DNA of 64,000 nt, from assembly GCF_030818895.1 (NCBI RefSeq), contig NZ_JAUTBA010000001.1, positions 3,906,001 through 3,970,000 of the forward strand. Direction: 5' to 3'. This stretch comes from Sphingobacterium zeae (GTDB taxonomy: Bacteria; Bacteroidota; Bacteroidia; Sphingobacteriales; Sphingobacteriaceae). Shown piece after piece: positions 44,898 through 53,253 of the stretch (positions are counted from its first letter, which is position 1; each line of letters opens with the position of its first letter). The translations under genes were made by a program, and so were the position numbers. The notes beneath the pieces were generated by a model. That model ran no database searches and was not told the DNA's origin. It worked only from the letters and a program-made list of their open reading frames with translations.

Positions 44898-46208
44898 ATG
44901 GCAGAACATGGGGATTTGCAAATCGCAATACTAATCGATGCGGACAATGTATCTTATCGAAAGATCGAAGAGATTTTGAATGAAGTCAAAAGATATGGAA
45001 TTCCAACCATCAAACGCATCTACGGAGACTGGACCAATCCTTACGTTGAAAAATGGAAGGACAAACTTCTTACCCATGCCATTACTCCAATCCAACAATA
45101 CAGTTATACACAAGGCAAAAATTCGACCGATTCGGCATTAATTATTGACGCCATGGATATTCTGCATTCGGACAGAGTGGATGGATTTTGTATCGTTTCA
45201 AGCGATAGTGACTTCACCCGTTTAGCCACACGTTTACGGGAGTCGGGTAAACTTGTTATTGGTATTGGTGAAAAAAAGACTCCCAAGCCTTTTATCGCCT
45301 CCTGTGATAAATTCATTTACGTCGAAATATTTGAAAAAAATCAAAAGAAAGAAACGGTAGTAAAGAAAAAGCAACAAACGCAGCCTAAACCAAATCCTGT
45401 TGAAAATGTAACGAGCATAGCAGTACTGGATGAGGAAACCCTAGAACTTTTGAAAGACACTGTGGATGATACAGCGGATGAAAATGGCTGGGCATTCCTG
45501 GGAGAGATTGGAAGTCTTTTTAATAAAAGGAAGCCTGACTTTGATGCGCGCAATTATGGATACGATAAGATGTCCCACCTTTTCAAAGCGTATAGAGAAG
45601 ATTTTGAAATTGAGGAAAGGAACACAGACAAATCGCGTATTAAACACTATTACATCCGCAACATCATTAAGCGTCCTTTGTCCGCTGTAATACCTACAGC
45701 GACGCTTGATAGTGAACCAAAAATAGTTTCAAACAGTACAACTACAACGGAACATACAGACAAACCAGCAAATCAAAACGGTAGAAAAAAAGGAAGGCCC
45801 GGGAAAGGGCAAGATAAAGTACTTGCTGAAATAACGCAAAAAGAGATGGTGCAAAGCTCTGCGGCGCCGGAACAGAAAATAGAAGTCACTACTCCAACAT
45901 CAGGCGATTTGCCCAGCAGTATGTTATTCCCTTCGGAAGGCAATAAGATCACTGCGGATGATGTTAAAAAGACACAGATCCGGATCACAAAGGAATTTAA
46001 ACCTTTGTTTCCAACCAAATCCCAAAAATTGAGGATTATGATCAACGCTGGTGAGTATGAATGTAATTTCACCTATCGGGGCAGAGGCTTTCACGTCCTT
46101 AAATTAGGAAAGGAAGCGGCAACGCAACTTGCTCTCACTGAGGGAATCCAAATACAAATTGTTAGACTGAACGAAGTAAGCTTTAGCCTTCAAAATAAAT
46201 CGGTATAG
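44898..46208 (+). CDS. NYN (LabA-like) domain protein with OST-HTH/LOTUS domain
   Basis: A 436-residue protein of the PIN/NYN nuclease-like family. IAILIDADNVSYRKIEEIL (about 9-27), STDSALIIDAMDIL and SSDSDFTRLATRLRESG (about 75-120) carry the acidic residues of a PIN-type RNase site. A LOTUS (OST-HTH) winged-helix RNA-binding domain follows at about 180-255 (GWAFLGEIGSLFNKRKPDF to HLFKAYREDFEIEE), then a low-complexity Lys/Thr-rich linker and a conserved C-terminal piece near 370-430. NYN-LOTUS proteins probably bind or cut RNA; the target is unknown. A possible attenuator lies upstream. Confidence 0.88.
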   Translation: MAEHGDLQIAILIDADNVSYRKIEEILNEVKRYGIPTIKRIYGDWTNPYVEKWKDKLLTHAITPIQQYSYTQGKNSTDSALIIDAMDILHSDRVDGFCIVSSDSDFTRLATRLRESGKLVIGIGEKKTPKPFIASCDKFIYVEIFEKNQKKETVVKKKQQTQPKPNPVENVTSIAVLDEETLELLKDTVDDTADENGWAFLGEIGSLFNKRKPDFDARNYGYDKMSHLFKAYREDFEIEERNTDKSRIKHYYIRNIIKRPLSAVIPTATLDSEPKIVSNSTTTTEHTDKPANQNGRKKGRPGKGQDKVLAEITQKEMVQSSAAPEQKIEVTTPTSGDLPSSMLFPSEGNKITADDVKKTQIRITKEFKPLFPTKSQKLRIMINAGEYECNFTYRGRGFHVLKLGKEAATQLALTEGIQIQIVRLNEVSFSLQNKSV

Positions 46209-46236
46209 ATCGGTGGTACTCAATCTGATTTTTTTT

Positions 46237-46270
46237 AGTCGATAAAACAATACGGTTTGTTTTATCGACT
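46237..46270. repeat. Perfect 14-bp inverted repeat preceded by a T-run
   Basis: AGTCGATAAAACAA (46237-46250) pairs exactly with its complement at 46257-46270 across TACGGT. T-rich sequence (46228-46236) lies before it on the plus strand, not after it, so it does not have standard terminator polarity in either direction. Confidence 0.7.
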
Positions 46271-46380
46271 AATTAAAGTGTTGCGGTATTCTGCCAATGG
46301 AATATGATCTTCGACTGCTTTCGAATTGATAGTGCAATGGCATTAAACGGCTTAATTCCTGCTATTCACAACATAACGGA

Positions 46381-47055
46381 TTAACGTCCGCCTGCAAATT
46401 CCATGGTAAAGTGGTAGTTCTCGTCAATAGCCACAGGCTTACGGTCCACTTTTCGAAAGTCCCGCGCTTCATCCGTCCATAGAAACGGGTAAAACGAAAA
46501 TACCTGATTACCATTTAGGGATTTCACATCGTCATTCCAGCCTTTCCATTTGAACGTTTCATAAAACTGTGCAACATCCCCTTTTAATGCCCAAAAGATA
46601 AAGTCCGAATAGCCACATTCCAAACTCTCCCATTCTAAAGTATCTTGCGCAAAATAGTAAACCTGTCCAATAGCATCACCTAGAGCCCCTGCATTGATGG
46701 CAAAGTAGCCACCCAAAACGTCATCAGCTATGAGTAGAAAACCACCTTTTTCACCTTCCTTAACAAAGCTTTTTCCTTTATTCCATTCCATAATTCCGCG
46801 GTTGAGCTTTGGCGAACCTGAACCTAAAATTCGTAGCCAGCCTCCATCGATTAAAATGCCACCAGTCTGGTGGATAATGGCTCCCATTGGAGATTTCGTG
46901 GTGATCTGTGCACGTAGAAGTTCTTCATCAGCTCTCTTTGGATCGCGGGTAAGCACTTCATATGAATTTGTCGCTTCTTTCATCCAACTCTGCACGAGCT
47001 TCCATCCAGAATTACCTGTATCTATCAATTCTTTTAGACTTTTCATTTTTTGCAT
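46381..47055 (-). CDS. DUF2625 family protein
   Basis: A 224-residue soluble protein with the look of the DUF2625 family: SPMGAIIHQTGGILIDGGWLRILGSGSPKL (a Gly-rich segment near 55-85), FLLIADDVLGGYFAINAGAL and GYSDFIFWALKGD. The fold resembles SMI1/KNR4 proteins, which occur as immunity proteins to polymorphic toxins, but no toxin is adjacent, so an immunity role is speculative. A second ATG at 47046 (MKSLKEL) is an alternative start. Confidence 0.75.
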   Translation of the reverse strand: MQKMKSLKELIDTGNSGWKLVQSWMKEATNSYEVLTRDPKRADEELLRAQITTKSPMGAIIHQTGGILIDGGWLRILGSGSPKLNRGIMEWNKGKSFVKEGEKGGFLLIADDVLGGYFAINAGALGDAIGQVYYFAQDTLEWESLECGYSDFIFWALKGDVAQFYETFKWKGWNDDVKSLNGNQVFSFYPFLWTDEARDFRKVDRKPVAIDENYHFTMEFAGGR

Positions 47056-47241
47056 CTTATTGCATGGTCAGTCGCATACCAACCGAATGGAATTTCCATG
47101 ACCTGATCAATTTGCCGAAATTACCACAATTCTTTATCGCATCCAAATTACACGAGCATAAGTGCAAATACCAGAAAATATTTACTAAACCATCGCTATA
47201 AATATTAGGAATCTAGCTTTTATTTTAATTAATTTTAGACT

Positions 47242-47772
47242 ATGCAACATGAATTAGAAAAACTCAGATATCCTATCGGTCGCTTCGCCATACCAGATGC
47301 TATTGACCACACACTATTGAATGACTGGATTAAAACAATTACAGATTTTCCGGCTAGATTAAAGTCCGAAGTCGGGGATCTAACGGACGATATGTTGGAG
47401 AAACGCTACCGCCCCGAAGGGTGGACCATTCGTCAGGTTGTTCATCACTGTGCCGACAGCCATATGAACAGCTTCATCCGATTCAAATTGGCCTTGACAG
47501 AAGAAGACCCTACCATCAAATTATATGAAGAAAAATTGTGGGCCGAACTTCCAGACGCCAAGATAATTCCCATCGAAAGTTCGGTAAAATTGCTTGAAGG
47601 CCTACATGAACGTTGGGGGATTCTGCTCAAAAGCCTAACCACTGAACAGCTAGAAAGAGGATTTATTCATCCGGCTACCAAAAGGTTAATTTCTTTAAAG
47701 GTAAACATTGGCTTATATGCCTGGCATTGCAACCATCACCTCATGCACATTGCCAATGCCAAAAACTATTAA
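47242..47772 (+). CDS. DinB/YfiT-family putative metal-dependent hydrolase (bacillithiol transferase-like)
   Basis: A 176-residue four-helix-bundle protein. The three histidines of the DinB metal site are visible: VVHHCADSHMNSFIRFKLAL (near 70) and AWHCNHHLMHI (near 160). Sequence RYRPEGWTIRQVVHHCADSH is typical of the YfiT/BstA group, which uses a thiol cofactor for detoxification. Whether this organism makes bacillithiol cannot be judged from the window. Confidence 0.87.
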   Translation: MQHELEKLRYPIGRFAIPDAIDHTLLNDWIKTITDFPARLKSEVGDLTDDMLEKRYRPEGWTIRQVVHHCADSHMNSFIRFKLALTEEDPTIKLYEEKLWAELPDAKIIPIESSVKLLEGLHERWGILLKSLTTEQLERGFIHPATKRLISLKVNIGLYAWHCNHHLMHIANAKNY

Positions 47773-47850
47773 TAGCGTTGGCTTTGTCGCAATGATCATT
47801 TCACTGATAAAAGATTATTGCAATAAAGCCAATGACACCATCACGCTTTA

Positions 47851-48075
47851 TTAGAGTGACAATACCCATAGTAAGGCCATTAATCCTGCAATAGCCACCC
47901 CAATAAGGCCCGAAAGTAGAAACGACAGCAAATAATACCCTATGGTTCGTGTTTTCTTCTTCACAATATGAATCATACCCACCGCTAGCGTGTAAACTGT
48001 TCCTAATCCAAAAAAAACAATCGTGATCAAATCGATTAGAATGCCGCTGAAATCTATATTTGCTGATGACAACAT
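47851..48075 (-). CDS. Small membrane protein, hypothetical
   Basis: Seventy-four residues with two strong hydrophobic segments (about 10-34 and 47-70) around a basic loop KKKTRTIGYY. No known family comes to mind. It lies between a convergent DinB gene and the WG-repeat gene; it starts on its own with no clear promoter. I include it for the good composition and clean frame. Confidence 0.55.
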   Translation of the reverse strand: MLSSANIDFSGILIDLITIVFFGLGTVYTLAVGMIHIVKKKTRTIGYYLLSFLLSGLIGVAIAGLMALLWVLSL

Positions 48076-48147
48076 GATGTTACTTATTATGTTTAACTAA
48101 TTTATTAAAAATGTTTTTTCTTATCCGTATCATAGCGATATTTGTCA

Positions 48148-49896
48148 TTATTCCTCATCGATATACTGTTCATATCCATCCCCCTTACGTTTCATCCAAG
48201 CTTGATAAAACTGTACAAAATAGCTTTGATCGCGTCCCTGTAGCTGATGGCGCTCAGTATATAAATATCCGAATGCCGTCTCAGGTATTTCTATCACATT
48301 TCGGTTTAAGTCGACATAAAACAGCCTCTCTCCCTTAAAAAGCAACAGGAGTTCGCCTGAGATAGCCTTGGGCGCTGGATAGTGAAAAGGCGAACAGATA
48401 TAATCGTAAAGCTCACTACAAAACTTAAGCTTCGTATCGAAATAGCACATTCCCTGAGGGCAGTGTATGCGCATAAAATCCAAAAAGCAATGTTCGATTT
48501 TCTGATAGACATCGGCAGGTTCAAGTAACCACTCTCCGCGATGCGCATCATAAATCCCCTGGGTGTGGGAGCAGCCTACGACAAAAATATCTTTACGGTA
48601 CTGCTGTATACTATCTACTGCGACTTTTTCTATCAGACTATCCTCCAGTCGGAATATCTCTTGTTCAAGCGAATAAATCTGCCATTTCTTCTTCTTGAGA
48701 TAGGCGATACTCCGGTAGCCTTCTAACACAATAATCCGGTCGATTCCTTCATCCAAGATATTACCATTGGGTTGAATGACAGTGATTTTTTGCTGTAGCT
48801 TATTAGGTTTAATCCAAAAATATCGATTGGCCAACGGCTGGAGGCTACCTTCCAAAAAACTCCCCAAGTACTGACCGTCCATGAGATAATATTTCCGTTT
48901 TATCGTTCCTTTTTGCCGGCTATAGAACAGCTTGTTATAGTCATACATAAACGGCTCAGCCGCAGGATCTGAAATAATCACTTCTCTTTCAACCGAAAGG
49001 AGAATGTTGCCCTCCCCTTGTTTCGCATTTAAAAAGCCATACGCAATCCAGTCAAGCTCATCGTATAAGGCAGGTACACTCAGCTGGTTGGTATCAATAT
49101 GTAGTACTCCGCGTTTTCCCGCCACTTCCACTTCTGCGTAGTTGTTTCCGTTGATATACCGCGCATCAAAAGCATCGCTATATTGACAGGCTATCAATTC
49201 GGCGCCGCTCGAATCGATATAGCCAAATCGTCCATTTGCTTCAACTACAGCGATACCCTCTTTATTGAATTCGAATATTTCATCGTATATTGTCGGAATC
49301 AGGAGATCACCCTTCGCATTTTTTAACCCTTTCTTTCCCTCTGCTTCAAAAACCTCAGCTCCTTTGTCCCGCAAAAGCTCTTCCGACCATAATCCCAATC
49401 CGTAATCAATCCAATCGGTTTGAAGAGCATCCAAAAAAGAAGAATAACCAGAAGTTTCCACCAGCGTACCCAACGGATCTAAGGATTGTTCATCGACAGC
49501 TTGTTGATACAATAAGGCTTGCATGCTGATTTCTTCGGCCCATGCTTTGGCCTGCAGGGTATCTTTCTCCGCGTTCATGCTAAATACATCCCGTCCATCG
49601 ATCTGAAATGTATCGAAAGGCAAGGCTTCCAAAAATTCAAACATCCGGTTCACCGGCTCATAATATTTTTTTTTATAATGCAATCGATACCTATCGGCCA
49701 ACAACGCATAAAAATAGCGAAGCCTCGCGATCCCATCTTTCTTATTTGCAAAAAGCTGGCTACCTTTGGACCGGATATTGGCCGATAATAAAGGCCGCAT
49801 GAGGATGGGAATTTCGTAATTCCATTCGGCCAGATAAAAAGAGTATGTTTCTTTGGTCTTGAGATTTACATTATAAATATAAATGCGATGTGCCAT
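48148..49896 (-). CDS. WG-repeat protein
   Basis: A 582-residue protein. The centre has WG (KWG) type repeats, for example EGIAVVEANGRFGYIDSSGA and ELIACQYSDAF near 215-245 followed by a second unit GKRGVLHIDTN. The N-terminal 180 residues are helical with an unusual YFYALLADRYRLHYKKKYY. No signal peptide. WG-repeat proteins are frequent in Bacteroidota; binding roles are suggested but I cannot assign one here. Length and limited repeats are unremarkable. Confidence 0.75.
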   Translation of the reverse strand: MAHRIYIYNVNLKTKETYSFYLAEWNYEIPILMRPLLSANIRSKGSQLFANKKDGIARLRYFYALLADRYRLHYKKKYYEPVNRMFEFLEALPFDTFQIDGRDVFSMNAEKDTLQAKAWAEEISMQALLYQQAVDEQSLDPLGTLVETSGYSSFLDALQTDWIDYGLGLWSEELLRDKGAEVFEAEGKKGLKNAKGDLLIPTIYDEIFEFNKEGIAVVEANGRFGYIDSSGAELIACQYSDAFDARYINGNNYAEVEVAGKRGVLHIDTNQLSVPALYDELDWIAYGFLNAKQGEGNILLSVEREVIISDPAAEPFMYDYNKLFYSRQKGTIKRKYYLMDGQYLGSFLEGSLQPLANRYFWIKPNKLQQKITVIQPNGNILDEGIDRIIVLEGYRSIAYLKKKKWQIYSLEQEIFRLEDSLIEKVAVDSIQQYRKDIFVVGCSHTQGIYDAHRGEWLLEPADVYQKIEHCFLDFMRIHCPQGMCYFDTKLKFCSELYDYICSPFHYPAPKAISGELLLLFKGERLFYVDLNRNVIEIPETAFGYLYTERHQLQGRDQSYFVQFYQAWMKRKGDGYEQYIDEE

Positions 49897-50122
49897 GTGT
49901 TAATTTTTCTATTTTTCGTCTCTGTCGCATTGATCTAAATCATTCTATGACTCGTACGACTGTGGTAAAAATACCGTATTTATCAATTTTTTCGATTAGC
50001 GGAAAACAGGGATTTTTTTTCGGCCTCTATTTTAAAAATATTGTATCGAGATTGAATAATGAAACCTATATGTCAATCTATATGTTTATCAGCAAAAACA
50101 ATCATTACTAAAAGAAACGACA

Positions 50123-50602
50123 ATGAGATTAATACTGAAATTTATCTTTCTGCCTGGCATGGCATTGCTTTTTAAAGACCAAACCTCCCTATCCAATGAT
50201 GACCTTACACTTTTCAGGCAGCTCTATCCCATTACCATTCTTCAGCCGGAAAGCAAAAATAGTTTTAAAAAATATGGGATCGAATTCTCCGGAATATGTT
50301 ATGCCTGTGATCTTGCAGAAATCAAAATCAGTAAAGAACAGTTTCATTTGGTCAACGTATGTGATTCGAATGAAATCTACCGGATCAAGAACTTCACCTT
50401 TACCAGCACCGACACCAGCCTAATCCTAAAAACTCAGCACAATGAATTTATCTTCAAGCGAGTAGAGAAAGAACCTATTTTCGAATTGAAAATAAAGGGG
50501 GATCCTCTTTTGCTAAAGAACAAACGTATCGCAAAATACTACACACAGAAAGCTTTGATCGATCAGTTCGAAGTCCATGATTGTGGCGATTTTCAGGGTT
50601 AG
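50123..50602 (+). CDS. Hypothetical protein, possibly exported
   Basis: A 159-residue protein with a short hydrophobic N-terminus (LILKFIFLPGMALLF) that may be a signal peptide without a clear cleavage site. Two Cys occur in GICYACDLAEI near 60. The rest is beta-rich with alternating hydrophobic residues. I do not recognise a family. Confidence 0.55.
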   Translation: MRLILKFIFLPGMALLFKDQTSLSNDDLTLFRQLYPITILQPESKNSFKKYGIEFSGICYACDLAEIKISKEQFHLVNVCDSNEIYRIKNFTFTSTDTSLILKTQHNEFIFKRVEKEPIFELKIKGDPLLLKNKRIAKYYTQKALIDQFEVHDCGDFQG

Positions 50603-50690
50603 CCTAACCCGACTTCACCTGACAATTGTGCGATGATATGAAATCTGCACTGAGCCTTTACTAAAGATATCAAAAGATTCAGTCTGGGTT

Positions 50691-50729
50691 AAAACAGACA
50701 GGCAGTCGTTCATTGACGACCGCCTGTCT
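50691..50729 (-). terminator. Terminator at the end of the NAD operon
   Basis: AGACAGGC (50696-50703) pairs with GCCTGTCT (50722-50729), extended inside by GTCGT/ACGAC; TTTT follows on the minus strand at 50691-50694. It is 18 bases past the NrtR stop. Confidence 0.75.
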
Positions 50730-50746
50730 AGCTCCAATGGTTAAAC

Positions 50747-51451
50747 TTATATTTCAAAATAAAAACCCGATTCAGTAAGTTCTTTATATTTTACCCTGTC
50801 AAAACTATAGATCTTTGCGGCCCTTGCACGCCGATCTTTTTGCTTATCGCTGTGGTCGATTAATAACCCCATACTGAGGATTTTTTTTCGAAAATTACCG
50901 CGGTCGATTGAGCGCTGCAGAACGGTTTCATACAAATTGTGCAAATCGGGCAACGTAAACTGCTCGGGCAAAAGTTCAAAACCGATCGGCTGATAACGTA
51001 TTTTCCCCTTGAGTCTTTCGATTGCGGTATGCAAGATCTGCATATGATCAAAAGCGAGATCTTTATTTTCATCAATACCAAACCACCTAACTGCTTCAAT
51101 ATCTACACCCGCTTCCAACATATACGCTTCAGGCTTGACAAGCGCATAATAAGCAATGCTGATCACTCTTCCACGCGGATCACGAGCTAAGTCTGAAAAC
51201 GTGTATAGCTGTTCAAGGAAAATATTCTGGAGACCGGCCTCCTCGCGCAGCTTACGAAGGGCACAGTCTTCGGCTGTTTCTTCTTCCTGGATAAAACCGC
51301 CAGGAAATGCCCATTTTCCTAAGAAAGGTTGTATTGCCCGTTTGGTCAATAATACCTTGAGCTGGTTTTTATCAAAGCCAAAGATGACACAATCCACTGT
51401 AACAGCCGGTCTAGGATATGCATAGGTGTATTTTTCTGTTGAACTTGCCAT
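50747..51451 (-). CDS. nrtR: NrtR-type Nudix-domain transcriptional regulator of NAD metabolism
   Basis: An N-terminal Nudix domain and a C-terminal winged helix (about 150-234) make a 234-residue NrtR protein. The Nudix box reads GFIQEEETAEDCALRKLREEAGL in register with G-x5-E-x7-RE-U-x-EE-x-GU, but the first catalytic Glu of RE is Lys, as expected when the domain senses ADP-ribose rather than hydrolysing it. NrtR represses NAD synthesis genes until ADP-ribose releases it. Here it is the last gene of the NAD operon, and two 19-bp palindromes flank the operon promoter, so autoregulation is likely. Confidence 0.88.
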   Translation of the reverse strand: MASSTEKYTYAYPRPAVTVDCVIFGFDKNQLKVLLTKRAIQPFLGKWAFPGGFIQEEETAEDCALRKLREEAGLQNIFLEQLYTFSDLARDPRGRVISIAYYALVKPEAYMLEAGVDIEAVRWFGIDENKDLAFDHMQILHTAIERLKGKIRYQPIGFELLPEQFTLPDLHNLYETVLQRSIDRGNFRKKILSMGLLIDHSDKQKDRRARAAKIYSFDRVKYKELTESGFYFEI

Positions 51452-51454
51452 GAG

Positions 51455-52366
51455 CTACAAATTTACTTCGGTTGACAGTTTGAGCTGTATCCCATATTTT
51501 TCTTTAAGTCCGTCAAACTGCAGTATTGTTTGCTCTTCGAATCCGGCAATCGGCGACATGCAGTCGATCAATAAAGTAATACGGGAGGTAATTGACCGAT
51601 CATGTTCGAAATATTCCAAAATCTGCAGCGCCGAAGCCAATACGCAGTGGCTTGATGCCTCCCCCGCAATATAAATGGCATCGTATGCCCGTATTGCTTC
51701 AAGAACAGCATGGTTTACGAATTTATTATCATCATACTCGGCTTTGATAATACCATACATCTCCGTATACGGATCCTGTCCTTTGTAAACCAAGATCGGT
51801 TTTACCTTGCGCACCGCACTATGGAAATAGAGCATATTTGTAAATTGACTCTCGAGCTGTGCACCCCAGGTTCCCTCCAAACAATGGTATGGCCAGATGC
51901 ACAATTGTTTTTTACCTGCAGATTCCAGCTGCTGGAGATAATCGAGCGCTAAAGCTGTATGGCCATTGGCAACGTGCCAGAGACCATCGCGTACATCCGC
52001 ATAGCGAATGATGGTAAATGGCTCTGGATGATTTCCTGCCGCATCCACCCACCAGTCGGCATGGAAAATCTGCATCATCGAATGACAATCAAGACTGCAC
52101 ATCACTTGCGTCAGGGAACCCAAATTGCGGTACATCCACTGTGTTAGGCGCTGAACATCTCCTTTGGAACCCTTGACGGCAAGGCTCCCAATAGATTCCA
52201 TAAAGTCGTTCTGAACATCTATTGCCAAAAGCAGCGTTCGTTTCGCATCCAAAGCTGCAGGCTCGACCTTTTCCTCTCGTGCCAAGGCCAGCATTGCCGG
52301 TATTTTATCACTTTTGCCGCTGGCAATATCCTGCACATCGACAATCTGATCAAATGATGTTTTCAT
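51455..52366 (-). CDS. Isochorismatase-fold cysteine hydrolase, nicotinamidase-like
   Basis: A cysteine hydrolase of about 303 residues. LLLAIDVQNDFMESIGSLAV (near 47, catalytic Asp) and YIAGEASSHCVLASALQIL (near 238, nucleophile Cys) are the family signatures; WPYHCLEGTWGAQLESQ near 165 is the nicotinamidase-like HC-x-x-GT segment. Length exceeds the 200-residue PncA by an N-terminal extension and insertions. Three bases separate it from nrtR. In an operon with nadE, deamidation of nicotinamide to nicotinate is the best guess. I start at 52366 (MKTSFD); 52375 is possible. Confidence 0.75.
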   Translation of the reverse strand: MKTSFDQIVDVQDIASGKSDKIPAMLALAREEKVEPAALDAKRTLLLAIDVQNDFMESIGSLAVKGSKGDVQRLTQWMYRNLGSLTQVMCSLDCHSMMQIFHADWWVDAAGNHPEPFTIIRYADVRDGLWHVANGHTALALDYLQQLESAGKKQLCIWPYHCLEGTWGAQLESQFTNMLYFHSAVRKVKPILVYKGQDPYTEMYGIIKAEYDDNKFVNHAVLEAIRAYDAIYIAGEASSHCVLASALQILEYFEHDRSITSRITLLIDCMSPIAGFEEQTILQFDGLKEKYGIQLKLSTEVNL

Positions 52367-52470
52367 GCTATTCATTTTCTTTAAGTCCGTATTTATTGTG
52401 TTAAAACACTATTCGTCTTTGCGGTCCGCTCCAGTTGAGCACATGCGCTAGTTTATTTAAGCAGTTAAAA

Positions 52471-53253
52471 CTACCCCTTAAAAGTAGGTATGGCAGCAAA
52501 TTTATGTGCAGATTGCGCAATACGCTTACGAATAACTTCGTCTATTACAAGGTCACCCGATGTACCTTTCAAAATAAACCCATCGATTTGCGCATAAGTC
52601 ATTCCCAGTTCATCTTCATCGGTCTGTCCTTCCCAAAGGCCGGCAGAAGGACTTTTATACTGAATAGATTCGGGTACGCCCAGGTATTTTGCCAAGGTAT
52701 ATACTTCCTGTTTGGTCACCATTGCCAACGGATTCAGATCGTAGGCACCGTCGCCCCATTTCGTAAAATAACCTACCGTAGCTTCGGCCATATTCCCCGT
52801 ACCAATAACAAATCTGCTGCCCAGTTGCGCAAATTGATACAAATACGTCATGCGCACACGTGGGCGAATATTTGCTAGGCTCAAGGCGCGGTTAGCCGCT
52901 GTGGCTTCTGCGACAAATTGTTCTTGATGAATTGCCAAGGCATCCACAGCAGGCTGAATGTCAAACACATGAAACGGAAAATCAAATTTCTGAATAAGCT
53001 CCATCGCATGGTGATAGCTTTTACTAGTATTCATATCGCTGCCATAGGGCATCATGACCAAGTGTACATTCACTTGAGCAAGGCGGCATAAACAAGCCAC
53101 AACACTGCAGTCGATACCACCGCTCATTCCCAATACAAGCCCTTTACGGCCGGCCGATTTCACTTGCTGAGCAATCCAGGATGCCATTGATTGTGCATAC
53201 TGTGCTACGTTTTCATCCTGGATGAAAAACGGTTTGTTTACGCTATTTTCCAT
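52471..53253 (-). CDS. nadE: NH3-dependent NAD synthetase
   Basis: Amidates nicotinic-acid adenine dinucleotide to NAD+. The P-loop SGGIDCSVVACL (about 44-55) of the ATP pyrophosphatase fold and GTGNMAEATVGYFTKWGDGAYDLNPLA (near 152) with the substrate-binding residues are clear; SPSAGLWEGQTDEDELGM follows. At 260 residues there is no glutaminase domain, so it uses ammonia directly. It overlaps nadV by 11 bases. The remaining deamidated-pathway genes (pncB, nadD) are not in the window. Confidence 0.93.
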   Translation of the reverse strand: MENSVNKPFFIQDENVAQYAQSMASWIAQQVKSAGRKGLVLGMSGGIDCSVVACLCRLAQVNVHLVMMPYGSDMNTSKSYHHAMELIQKFDFPFHVFDIQPAVDALAIHQEQFVAEATAANRALSLANIRPRVRMTYLYQFAQLGSRFVIGTGNMAEATVGYFTKWGDGAYDLNPLAMVTKQEVYTLAKYLGVPESIQYKSPSAGLWEGQTDEDELGMTYAQIDGFILKGTSGDLVIDEVIRKRIAQSAHKFAAIPTFKG

